From Phycisphaerales bacterium (GTDB taxonomy: Bacteria; Planctomycetota; Phycisphaerae; Phycisphaerales; UBA1924), in NCBI GenBank assembly GCA_020849105.1, contig JADLGW010000021.1, positions 22,568-86,567 of the forward strand: 64,000 nt of DNA, in the 5' to 3' direction. Numbering within the stretch: the first letter of the stretch is position 1; each line of letters opens with the position of its first letter. The translations under genes and the position numbers were made by a program. The notes beneath the pieces are model-generated. The model saw only the letters and a list, made by a program, of their open reading frames with translations, ran no database searches and was not told the DNA's origin. Shown here piece by piece: positions 57,026 through 64,000 of this stretch.

Positions 57026-59533
57026 ATGGACAAAACGCAAAAAACCCGCCCTGACAAGGCAGACAAGCCGGCCGAGCCGTCTCCCGGGCTGGGTGCGGCG
57101 GTCAGGGGCACATGGCAACTCCCGGCCCTGGGGCTCGCCACGGCCCTCCTTCTCGCGGGCGTCGCCGCGGCGGTCCTTATCAAGCCCAAGCCCGACTACA
57201 CCGGGCAACTTGCCGAAGTCGCCCGCCTGATCGATCGGGAGCAGTACCGGCAGGCCCTGGAACTCCTCAACGGTCGCATCCTTCCGTACCTGGATGCCGG
57301 CGCCCTCCCGAAGGAGTTCGCCCCGCAGTTCCACCTGCTGCGGGGGCGTGCCATCTACCTCGGACAGAAAGAGGCAGGCATCAACCTGCCGGTCAACCAC
57401 GAGAACATCGTGGCGGAATACCTGGACGGCGAGCAGGCCGGTGCCGTGCTGGACGCCCGCGATACCTACTTCCTGGGTGATACCTACATCGCGCTCGGAA
57501 AACTGGATCGCGCCAAGGTACGACTCGAGCAGCTGCCGGAGTCCGAGCACCTGCGGCGGGGCCAACTCCTGAAGCGGATGATCGACGCCCGCATGGACGT
57601 GCCCGCACCGGACGTGGTCGCCACGCTCGCCCTCCTCGGCGAGTTTCTGAAGGACCCGGAACTCGGGATCTCCGACAAGGCCTGGGCTCTGGCCCGACAG
57701 GGGAACCTGCTTGTCCGTCAGGGCTATGCCGATGAGGCGATCGCCAAACTCCTTCGATCGATGCCCGGCATGATGCAGGCTGGCCCCGTGGCCCTTGGGG
57801 AACTCTACCTGCTGCTGGGCCGGGCCTACCTGGACCGTGACGCCCCCATCGAGGCCGCCAAGGCCCTGGAACAGGCCGCCACGCTCCTCCCGGAGGCGGA
57901 CTCCAGGCGTGGAACGGCGATGGTCCTGCTGGCCCGCATCGAGGCTGACACCCGTGATGGGCTGGAGGAGGCCCGGCACAAGTTCGCGGCCGTGGCCGAG
58001 CAGTACGAAGACACGCCCGCTCGACTGCCCGCCCTTCTTGGGCTTGCGGAGGTTGAGGCCGGGCTGGGCGACCATGAGGCCGCGCTGACGGCCTACCAGG
58101 ACCTGGTGCACGCGATGGAGGAGGGCCGCAAGCACCCCGACGTGAGCCCCGCCATCGTGACCCGGAGCCTTCTGGATCGTCACCAGGACCGCCTGAGTTC
58201 CGGGGACAGCGGCGTGTCTCTGCGGTATGCCGAACTCGCCGAGCGGCTGTACCCGGCTGGTGCCGCCCCACCGGAGGTGCTCCTGGCGATCGCCGAGTCT
58301 GCCCGCGCGGAAGCCCAGGGGCTGCTCCCCACGGGTGATGCGGCATCGCACCTCGTGGACCTTCGGCAACTGGACCCCGCAACCCGGGAGTCCGCCCGCA
58401 GCCACTTTGTGCAAGCCGGGCAGTACTTCCAGCGTTACGCCGGCGCCGTCATCGCGACCGACAACGACGCCTACGGGCGTGCGCTCTGGGCCGCCGCCGA
58501 TTCCTTCGACTGCGCCGGAGATCAGGACGCCGCCATCCCGCTCTTTGCCGACTACGCCAGGGGATTCCCCGGTGACCGCAGGCAGCCCGAGGCCGCGTTC
58601 CGCATGGCCCAAGCCCAGGAGGCACGGAGCGACCTGGAGACCGCGCAGCGGGTGTACCGGGCGCTCCTGGACGGGACGTACGGCCCGCCCGGCCCCTACA
58701 CGGATGCCAGTTATGTGCCACTTGCGCGCACGCTCCTGGCCAACACCGCTCCCGAAGATGATGAGGAGGCGGAGAACCTGCTCAAGTCCGTCGTGAGCGG
58801 GAAGATCGGCGGGGCCGACAGCGCCAACTACCACGATGCGCTGGTCGAACTGGCCCGGCTGCACTACCGCAACAAGCAGTACCCGGACGCCATCGAACGG
58901 CTCCAGGAGGCGGTCACCCGCTACCCATCGGACCCGGATATCGACGGCCTGCGCTATATCCTGGCCGACGCCGGTCGCCTGGAGGCCGCCTCCATCGCCG
59001 AGGCCCTTCGCCAGCCCATGCCCGACGACCAGAAGCGGGCACTCGAGGAGACCCGGGCGGAGCGCCTCCGCACCGCCCAGGCGCTCTTTGAGCGGGTCCG
59101 CGAGTCGATCCGGGGCATGGACCCTCGCCGGACCGACGATCTGCAGAGACTCCAGATGCGCAACGCCACGTTCTATGTCGGCGACTGCGCGTTCGAACTC
59201 GGGCTGTACGACGAGGCGATCCGGCGCTACGACGCGGCCCGTGAGGCCTACCCGCGGGACCCCGCCTCGCTCGTTGCCCTGGTCCAGATCGTCAACTGCT
59301 ACATGGCCCAGGGCGACCTGAAGAGGGCCGCCACAGCCAACGAGCGGGCCCGCCGCTTCTACGCGGGGCTCCCGGATGACGCCTGGAACGATCCCAATCT
59401 TCCCATGAGCCGGGCCGACTGGCAGCGATGGCTCGACTCCCTGGCACAACTTGCGCCTCCCGCTGGGGAAACCGCGCCCGACATGCCGAAGAAAGCATCC
59501 GCCGCGGCGGGTGAGGGCCAGGAGGGCCCGTAG
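57026..59533 (+). CDS. Membrane-anchored TPR protein upstream of flagellar regulators, 835 aa
   Basis: A basic N-terminus, one transmembrane helix (ALGLATALLLAGVAAAVLI), then many TPR-like helix pairs (REQYRQALELLNGRI, ALGELYLLLGRAYLDRDAPI, YRNKQYPDAIERLQEAVTRY, FELGLYDEAIRRYDAAREAY). Such proteins scaffold others in the periplasm or at the membrane. It precedes FlgN, a histidine kinase and a sigma-54 activator on the same strand, which suggests a link to flagellum or secretion control, but no direct evidence exists. ATG 57026 or GTG 57005 are both possible starts. Confidence 0.75.
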   Translation: MDKTQKTRPDKADKPAEPSPGLGAAVRGTWQLPALGLATALLLAGVAAAVLIKPKPDYTGQLAEVARLIDREQYRQALELLNGRILPYLDAGALPKEFAPQFHLLRGRAIYLGQKEAGINLPVNHENIVAEYLDGEQAGAVLDARDTYFLGDTYIALGKLDRAKVRLEQLPESEHLRRGQLLKRMIDARMDVPAPDVVATLALLGEFLKDPELGISDKAWALARQGNLLVRQGYADEAIAKLLRSMPGMMQAGPVALGELYLLLGRAYLDRDAPIEAAKALEQAATLLPEADSRRGTAMVLLARIEADTRDGLEEARHKFAAVAEQYEDTPARLPALLGLAEVEAGLGDHEAALTAYQDLVHAMEEGRKHPDVSPAIVTRSLLDRHQDRLSSGDSGVSLRYAELAERLYPAGAAPPEVLLAIAESARAEAQGLLPTGDAASHLVDLRQLDPATRESARSHFVQAGQYFQRYAGAVIATDNDAYGRALWAAADSFDCAGDQDAAIPLFADYARGFPGDRRQPEAAFRMAQAQEARSDLETAQRVYRALLDGTYGPPGPYTDASYVPLARTLLANTAPEDDEEAENLLKSVVSGKIGGADSANYHDALVELARLHYRNKQYPDAIERLQEAVTRYPSDPDIDGLRYILADAGRLEAASIAEALRQPMPDDQKRALEETRAERLRTAQALFERVRESIRGMDPRRTDDLQRLQMRNATFYVGDCAFELGLYDEAIRRYDAAREAYPRDPASLVALVQIVNCYMAQGDLKRAATANERARRFYAGLPDDAWNDPNLPMSRADWQRWLDSLAQLAPPAGETAPDMPKKASAAAGEGQEGP

Positions 59534-59576
59534 CGCCGCGCGAGCCACCGGCGGAGCCGGAACGGGATGGTCACGG

Positions 59577-60038
59577 ATGGCCGCGCACGAACCCAAGACC
59601 GATGCCGCGTGCCTGGCCGGGCTGCTGGAGCGTCAGCACGAGGTGGTCGCCGCGCTCACGGACCTGAGCCGCCGGCAGGGCGAGCGGATCGATGCCGGGG
59701 ACGACGACGGCATCCTGTCCATCCTGGCCGAACGCCAGCCGCTGGTCGAAGAGTTCTCCGCCCTCTCGGCCCGGCTGCTCCCCTATCGCGCCGCCTGGGA
59801 ACGGCACCTTTCCACCCTGGCGCCCGCCCAGCGGGAGCAGGTCCATCGCCGAGCGGAACTGGTGTCATCGCTCGCGGCCGCGCTCGCCGCCCGAGACGAG
59901 GCGGACCGCCGGCGCCTTGCTGCCCGGCGCGATGAACTGGCGGATGAACTCGCGGCCATGGGCACCCGGCGCGGCGCGATCGCCGCCTACCGGGGCCTTG
60001 TGCCCGGTGGGGCGACCTACCAGGACCGGGAGGCGTGA
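59577..60038 (+). CDS. FlgN-like flagellar export chaperone, 153 aa
   Basis: FlgN proteins chaperone hook-associated FlgK and FlgL. The product is helical (LAGLLERQHEVVAALTDLSR, GILSILAERQPLVEEFSALS), with the length and helix pattern of FlgN but low identity, so the call depends on context: flgB, flgC, fliE and flagellar-type two-component genes follow. ATG 59577; its stop overlaps the GTG of the histidine kinase at 60035. Confidence 0.6.
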   Translation: MAAHEPKTDAACLAGLLERQHEVVAALTDLSRRQGERIDAGDDDGILSILAERQPLVEEFSALSARLLPYRAAWERHLSTLAPAQREQVHRRAELVSSLAAALAARDEADRRRLAARRDELADELAAMGTRRGAIAAYRGLVPGGATYQDREA

Positions 60039-60949
60039 TGAACTCCGCCATGCTCCATGCGCCCGCCCATGCCCCCGACGCCCAGCCCGGCGACCTCGCC
60101 GACCTGATGCGTGCATTCAACGAGGTCACCGGCAGGCTTCAGGCAACCCATGAATCACTTCGCGGCGAGGTCGCCGGCCTCCAACGCGAACTGCGGGATG
60201 CCAACGAGCAACTGGCCCGTTCCCGGCGCCTCGCGGCCCTGGGAGAGATGGCGGCCGGAATCGCCCACGAGGTGCGCAATCCGCTCTCCTCCATCCGGCT
60301 CTACGCCCGGATGCTGGAGCAGGACCTGGCGGGCCGTCCCGCCGAAGCGGGTACCGCCGCGAAGATCGTGCAGGCCGTCCGCGGCCTGGATGCGGTGGTC
60401 GGCGACGTGCTGATCTTCGCCCGCGAACTGCGGACTCGCCCCGTGCAGATCGAGGCGCGGGCGGCCTTCGCCCGTGCGATCGACGCCTGCACCGGTGAGA
60501 CCCCGCGCGGCGTCCGCGTCGACCACCGGGATTCGGGGGTTGCCCTCGCGGCCGACCCCGCGCTCCTGCACCAGGCCCTCGTCAACGTCGTTCGCAACGC
60601 CCTGGAGGCGATGACGGAGGTTCCGCCGCCGCCGGGAGGACACGTCCTGACGCTGGACGCGTCGTGTGACGCGGCCCGGGGTGGTCGCTGCGCGTGCGTG
60701 ACCCTCACCGTCACGGACACCGGCCCGGGCGTTGCGCCGGAGGTTGTGGACCGGATGTTCAATCCGTTCTTCACCACCCGCGCCACCGGCACCGGGCTGG
60801 GGCTGGCGATTGTCCACCGCATTGTGGACGCCCACGGCGGGTGGGTCTCGGCCAGCGGCCGGACGGGCGGCACCGCGGGCGCTGTGTTCGAACTCTCATT
60901 CCCGGCGGCGCAGGATGCGCCCGGGACGCGGCAGGAGGCAGGACGATGA
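60035..60949 (+). CDS. Sensor histidine kinase of a flagellar-type (FleS/FlrB/NtrB-like) system, 304 aa
   Basis: A coiled-coil N-terminus precedes the HisKA domain (AAGIAHEVRNPLSSIRLYAR, phospho-acceptor His78) and the HATPase_c domain (N box VVRNALEAM, G1 TDTGPGV, G2 GTGLGLAIVHRIV). No membrane segment is present, so it is cytoplasmic, as FlrB/FleS are. GTG 60035 (or ATG 60038) overlaps the FlgN stop and the activator ATG overlaps its stop (ATGA). The pair matches flagellar regulators controlling sigma-54 genes. Confidence 0.9.
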   Translation: MMNSAMLHAPAHAPDAQPGDLADLMRAFNEVTGRLQATHESLRGEVAGLQRELRDANEQLARSRRLAALGEMAAGIAHEVRNPLSSIRLYARMLEQDLAGRPAEAGTAAKIVQAVRGLDAVVGDVLIFARELRTRPVQIEARAAFARAIDACTGETPRGVRVDHRDSGVALAADPALLHQALVNVVRNALEAMTEVPPPPGGHVLTLDASCDAARGGRCACVTLTVTDTGPGVAPEVVDRMFNPFFTTRATGTGLGLAIVHRIVDAHGGWVSASGRTGGTAGAVFELSFPAAQDAPGTRQEAGR

Positions 60950-62430
60950 GCACGATCCTCGTGGTGGACGACAAGGAAATGATGCGCGACAGCGTCGGCT
61001 CGACGCTGCAGCGCGCGGGCTTCACGGTCGTGACGGCCGCGGGCGGCGAACCGGCCGCGGCGCTGGTCGCCAAGCGCCGCCCGGACGCGGTGGTGACCGA
61101 CCTGAAGATGCCCGGCGTCTCCGGCCTGGACCTGCTGGAACGGATCCGGGAGATCGACGAGGATCTGCCGGTGGTCATCATGACCGCCTTCGCGGAGGTC
61201 GAGTCGGCGGTACGGGCCATGAAACTGGGCGCGTTCGACTACGTCACCAAGCCCTTTGAGGGCGATGAACTGGTCATCACGATCAAGCGAGCGATCAGCC
61301 ACGCGCGGCTGGTGAAGGAGAACGCCGTCCTGCGCGTCGAGGCGGGCGGCGCGATGGCGGGGGCGGACGCCCCTGCCGGCCCCAGGGGCCTTGACCGACT
61401 GATCGGCGCTTCGCCGGCGATGCGCCGCGTGAAGGAGCAGGTCCGCGCCCTGGCCGAATCCCAGGGCACGGTGCTTGTCTACGGCGAATCCGGCACGGGG
61501 AAGGAGGTTGTTGCGAGGGCCGTCCACGACCTGAGCCCGCGCTCCGCCGGCGCGTTCCTGGCGGTGAACTGCGCCGCCCTCTCGGAATCGCTGCTGGAGA
61601 GCGAACTCTTCGGCCATGAAAAGGGCTCCTTCACGGGTGCGGAGCGCCTCCGCAAGGGGCGCTTCGAACTCGCCGACGGCGGGACGCTCCTGCTCGACGA
61701 GGTGAGCGAGGTGGGGCCCGCCACCCAGGCCAAACTCCTCCGCGTCCTCCAGGAGCGGGCCTTCGAGCGCGTCGGATCGAGCCTGCCCATCGGCGTTGAT
61801 GTCCGCGTCATCGCCACCAGCAACCGCGACCTGCCGCGCGCGGTATCCCGGGGCGACTTCCGCCAGGACCTGTTCTTCCGTCTCAACGTGCTGCCGCTGC
61901 ACCTGCCGCCGCTGCGCGACCGGGCGGAGGACGTCGCCCCGCTGGCCGAGCACTTCATCACCGCCATCTGCCGGCGCGAGGGGCGAGAGCCCGCCGTGCT
62001 CGAGCCCGGCGCGCTCGACCTGCTGCGGGGTTATGCATGGCCCGGGAACGTGCGCGAACTGCAGAACATCTGCGAGCGCGCCGTCGTCCTCTGCGGCCAG
62101 GAACGCACGCTCCGTCGCGACCGGATCGAGCCCTGGCTCCTCGGGGCCGCCCCGGCCGTGACGGCGGCGTCCGCCGCGGCGGCGGGCCACCTGAACGGGC
62201 ACGCGGTGAACGTAGAGCCCAAGCCGGCCCCCGCGGGGGCGGTCGCGACGGAGACGACCCAGGGTGTGCGCAAACTGGAGGACATCGAGCGTGACGTCAT
62301 CGTGCAGACGCTGCGCGGCTTCAACGGGCACCGGCAGCGCACCGCCCGCGCCCTGGGCATCGGCGTCCGCACCCTCGGTCTCAAACTGAAGAAGTGGAAG
62401 GAACTGCGCCTCGTGGCGGAGACGCTCTGA
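60946..62430 (+). CDS. Sigma-54-dependent response regulator (FlgR/FleR/NtrC-type), 494 aa
   Basis: Receiver domain with phospho-acceptor Asp52 (VTDLKMPG) and TKPFEGD, AAA+ domain with Walker A GESGTGKE (180-187), the sigma-54 contact loop GSFTGA (227-232; consensus GAFTGA), Walker B-type GGTLLLDEV and an arginine finger region, then a Fis-type HTH at the C-terminus (GHRQRTARALGIGVRTLGLKL). It is paired with the cytoplasmic kinase upstream. A sigma-54 promoter lies 38 bases after its stop, in front of flgB, so flagellar rod genes are its likely target. Confidence 0.94.
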   Translation: MSTILVVDDKEMMRDSVGSTLQRAGFTVVTAAGGEPAAALVAKRRPDAVVTDLKMPGVSGLDLLERIREIDEDLPVVIMTAFAEVESAVRAMKLGAFDYVTKPFEGDELVITIKRAISHARLVKENAVLRVEAGGAMAGADAPAGPRGLDRLIGASPAMRRVKEQVRALAESQGTVLVYGESGTGKEVVARAVHDLSPRSAGAFLAVNCAALSESLLESELFGHEKGSFTGAERLRKGRFELADGGTLLLDEVSEVGPATQAKLLRVLQERAFERVGSSLPIGVDVRVIATSNRDLPRAVSRGDFRQDLFFRLNVLPLHLPPLRDRAEDVAPLAEHFITAICRREGREPAVLEPGALDLLRGYAWPGNVRELQNICERAVVLCGQERTLRRDRIEPWLLGAAPAVTAASAAAAGHLNGHAVNVEPKPAPAGAVATETTQGVRKLEDIERDVIVQTLRGFNGHRQRTARALGIGVRTLGLKLKKWKELRLVAETL

Positions 62431-62467
62431 CCGGGCGGCGCGGCCGCGGCCCGAGCGGCCACGGGGT

Positions 62468-62483
62468 TTGGCACTGTGCTTGC
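62468..62483 (+). promoter_or_regulatory. Sigma-54 (-24/-12) promoter of flgB
   Basis: TTGGCACTGTGCTTGC matches TGGCAC-N5-TTGC with the GG and GC doublets ten bases apart. The transcription start would fall about 12 bases after the GC, near 62494-62496, at the GTG of flgB. The activator gene ends at 62430. Confidence 0.8.
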
Positions 62484-62495
62484 GGGAGTCCCTCG

Positions 62496-62936
62496 GTGTT
62501 CCTCTCCGACCTGCTCTCGGCCGACGCCATCCCCGCGCTGGAGATGACCGCGCGCTTCGCCGCGCAGCGTCAGGGCATCCTCGCCCACAACATCGCCAAC
62601 CTGGAGACCCCGAACTTCCGCCCGGTGGACGCCTCCCCGGCGGAGTTCCAGCGGATGCTCGGGCGCGCGATCGACGACCGCCGCGAGCGGGGCGGCGGCC
62701 TGCGGTGGCGCGACTCCCGCGAGGTGGTGCACGCCGGTGGCCGCGACCCCTACGAACTCCGCCTGTCCCCCCGTACCCCGTCCGGCAACGTCCTCTTCCA
62801 TGACCGCAACAACCGCGACGAGGTGCGGCTGATGCAGGACCTGGTGGAGAACGCCGGCGTCTTCCGGATCGCCACCGACCTGCTCCGCACCCGGTACCAA
62901 CTCGTGAACAACGCCCTTGGTGAAAGGGTCATCTAG
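62496..62936 (+). CDS. flgB: FlgB, flagellar proximal rod protein, 146 aa
   Basis: Builds the proximal rod inside the basal body. The family N-terminus AALEMTARFAAQRQGILAHNIANLETPNFRP-type pattern is visible (NIANLETPNF), and the C-terminus LVENAGVFRIATDLLRTRYQLVNNAL is the rod helix. GTG 62496 gives the expected length and N-terminus; no other start lies between the -12 box and it, so the message may be leaderless. flgC starts 3 bases after the stop. Confidence 0.95.
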   Translation: MFLSDLLSADAIPALEMTARFAAQRQGILAHNIANLETPNFRPVDASPAEFQRMLGRAIDDRRERGGGLRWRDSREVVHAGGRDPYELRLSPRTPSGNVLFHDRNNRDEVRLMQDLVENAGVFRIATDLLRTRYQLVNNALGERVI

Positions 62937-62939
62937 GCC

Positions 62940-63371
62940 ATGTACGGCGCCCTCGACATCTCGGTCAGCGGCATGATCGCCCAGCGCACGCGGCTCGAAT
63001 CGATCGCCGCCAACCAGGCGAACTGGCAGTCCTACAGCAGGGACGCCGAGGGCAACCCGGTTCCCTACCAGTCTCGCCGCGTCCTGTTCGCGCCGGGAGA
63101 CCCGACCGCCCGGACGGCCGCGGGCCGCCGCGGCGGCGTCCATGTGGCCCAGATCCAGATCAACAACGCCCCGCCTTCGCTCCGGTACGACCCCTCCAAC
63201 CCGTTTGCCTATCAGACGGGCGAGCGGAAGGGCTACGTCCCCGTCTCGGACATCAACCCCGTCCTGGAGTCCATCAACGCGATGGAGGCCGCCCGGTCGT
63301 ACGAGGCCAACATTGCCGCGGCGGAGGTCACCAAGTCGATGATGGCACAATCGTTGCGGTTGCTGGCGTGA
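62940..63371 (+). CDS. flgC: FlgC, flagellar rod protein, 143 aa
   Basis: Proximal rod component. N-terminus ALDISVSGMIAQRTRLESIAANQANWQS (rod consensus A-x-x-I-x-x-S-G-x-x-A-x-x-x-R-x-x-x-I-A-x-N-x-A-N) and C-terminus GYVPVSDINPVLESINAMEAARSYEANIAAAEVTKSMM are typical. ATG 62940 follows flgB after 3 bases. An inserted-looking hairpin (63376-63429) separates it from fliE. Confidence 0.96.
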   Translation: MYGALDISVSGMIAQRTRLESIAANQANWQSYSRDAEGNPVPYQSRRVLFAPGDPTARTAAGRRGGVHVAQIQINNAPPSLRYDPSNPFAYQTGERKGYVPVSDINPVLESINAMEAARSYEANIAAAEVTKSMMAQSLRLLA

Positions 63372-63375
63372 TGAC

Positions 63376-63429
63376 AGAGCCCCCTACGGAAGTAGGGGGT
63401 TGGAACCCGCCGCTGCCGTGGCGGGCTCT
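63376..63429. repeat. REP-like hairpin between flgC and fliE
   Basis: CCCCCTAC/GTAGGGGG (63380-63387, 63392-63399) is a perfect 8-bp stem with GGAA loop; CCCGCC/GGCGGG (63406-63411, 63420-63425) a second; AGAGCCC/GGGCTCT (63376-63382, 63423-63429) can close both as an outer stem. It lies in the message just before the fliE start at 63443. Confidence 0.7.
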
Positions 63430-63442
63430 GACGGAGCGAAGG

Positions 63443-63757
63443 ATGCCCGACCCACTCGGACTCATTGGAAGCGGCGGGGCGGCCCCCCTCGACCCGCGGC
63501 GAGCGCTCGCCGGGGGTGTCGCGCCCGACCCCGCCGGCCCGTCCTTCAGGGACGTGCTGATGAAGAACCTGGTGGAAGTCAACCAGCTGCAGCAGGATGC
63601 CAGCAGCGCCATCGAGGACCTGACCGCGGGGAAGCGCACCGACCTTGAGGGTGTCATGATCGCCGTGGAGAAGGCCGACACAGCCTTTCGTGCGGTGCAG
63701 GCCATCCGCAACAAGGTGATCCAGGCCTACGAGGAGATCCAGCAGACACGGGTCTGA
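63443..63757 (+). CDS. fliE: FliE, flagellar hook-basal body protein, 104 aa
   Basis: Links the MS ring and rod. PSFRDVLMKNLVEVNQLQQDA and EGVMIAVEKADTAFRAVQAIRNKVIQAYEEI, ending in the conserved helix, are the FliE pattern; length is typical. ATG 63443 has GCGAAGG upstream and lies past the hairpin. fliF is expected beyond the window. Confidence 0.93.
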   Translation: MPDPLGLIGSGGAAPLDPRRALAGGVAPDPAGPSFRDVLMKNLVEVNQLQQDASSAIEDLTAGKRTDLEGVMIAVEKADTAFRAVQAIRNKVIQAYEEIQQTRV

Positions 63758-63948
63758 CGGACGCGCGGGGCCGGATCGCCGGGAGACATTGGGCATTCGC
63801 GGGGAAGCCGTCGCGCAGGTTCCGCGCTCCGGTCGGCGGCCTTTGCGCGACCTCCGCGGCCCCGAAAACTCCCGCGGCGGCCGCCGCGGGGACCAAAGGT
63901 GCCCTTACTGGACCCCCCTCTCCCCGGGCGGCACCGCTCTGAGGTGGG

Positions 63949-63996
63949 ACCGCTCTCCAGAGCGGTCTGAGCCAAGCCACCGGTCTGGAGACCGGT
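63949..63996. repeat. Pair of REP-like palindromes at the window edge
   Basis: ACCGCTCTCCAGAGCGGT (63949-63966) and ACCGGTCTGGAGACCGGT (63979-63996) are perfect 8-bp hairpins of one family separated by 12 bases. The 243 bases after fliE hold no other recognisable feature. Confidence 0.75.
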
Positions 63997-64000
63997 GCCA

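Noticed and set aside
59441..59456. TGGCAC...TTGC near 59445 as a sigma-54 promoter for the FlgN-like gene
   Set aside because: Only 3 bases separate the boxes; sigma-54 needs about 5 and exact spacing.
56969..59596. 875-codon open frame antisense to the TPR gene
   Set aside because: Complement of G/C-rich third positions; no start context or domain; TPR repeats are clear on the plus strand.

Overview
The window is high-GC bacterial chromosome. It looks like a planctomycete, probably class Phycisphaerae. The signs are three secreted proteins with a type IV pilin-like [10 protein letters not shown]-terminus, PEP-CTERM-like tails (VPAPG, a hydrophobic stretch, then RRRR), a ThuA-DUF1080 protein, a SecA of about 1,390 residues, a PadR regulator coupled to a HAAS-like membrane protein, and families of short palindromic (REP-like) repeats between genes. 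This placement is inferred from gene content; no rRNA is present.

Region 1 (1-5536) is one end of an integrative element, prophage-like or ICE-like, that continues past the left edge. A plus-strand module of small phage-type genes (DUF3102-like, excisionase-like HTH, CII-like HTH with an apparent frameshift, DUF6527-like) meets a minus-strand module (integrase, DUF4145-like zinc-ribbon protein, three very small genes ending in an HTH protein). A TTGACA/TACACT promoter with a perfect 17-bp palindrome between its boxes lies inside the minus-strand module. The tyrosine integrase abuts the 3' end of tRNA-Pro(CGG), the likely attachment site.

Region 2 (5.6-26.9 kb) is mostly housekeeping: a pseudopilin, tRNA-Leu(CAG), RNase HII-like, RibD, the large SecA, a PagL-like lipid A deacylase, a SlyX-like coiled coil, PadR plus its membrane partner behind a palindromic operator, a TPR/metallopeptidase/PDZ protein, PurN, a thioesterase, DinB, 6-phosphogluconolactonase, an RluD-type pseudouridine synthase, YjbQ, an S10 carboxypeptidase, and a RsbW-like/STAS/MlaE gene set.

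Region 3 (27-48 kb) mixes envelope and secreted proteins (FGE-like PEP-CTERM protein, a large secreted protein, a second PEP-CTERM protein, ThuA-DUF1080, two paralogous pilin-like proteins, an ABC-2 permease) with metabolism and replication (GuaA, a degenerate QueC-like protein, a CBS-domain cysteine/cystathionine synthase, DNA polymerase I, a Spinster-like MFS carrier, RidA, a sugar isomerase/epimerase-like protein and a Gfo/Idh/MocA oxidoreductase).

Region 4 (47.7-53.6 kb) holds an ECF sigma factor with a membrane partner and an exported protein, then isocitrate dehydrogenase, Sua5/YrdC and a GT9 glycosyltransferase.

Region 5 (53.7-64 kb) has two exported proteins and a TPR membrane protein, then a flagellar block: FlgN-like chaperone, histidine kinase, sigma-54 activator, FlgB, FlgC and FliE. 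A near-consensus -24/-12 promoter sits directly in front of flgB, so close that the mRNA would have almost no leader. The activator gene next door is the obvious candidate to drive it.

Repeats: perfect or near-perfect hairpins lie at 21.6-21.8, 29.74-29.81, 34.8, 35.89, 63.38-63.43 and 63.95-64.0 kb. One 32-nt repeat occurs twice, identical and inverted, and its second copy is translated as the leader of a pilin-like protein.
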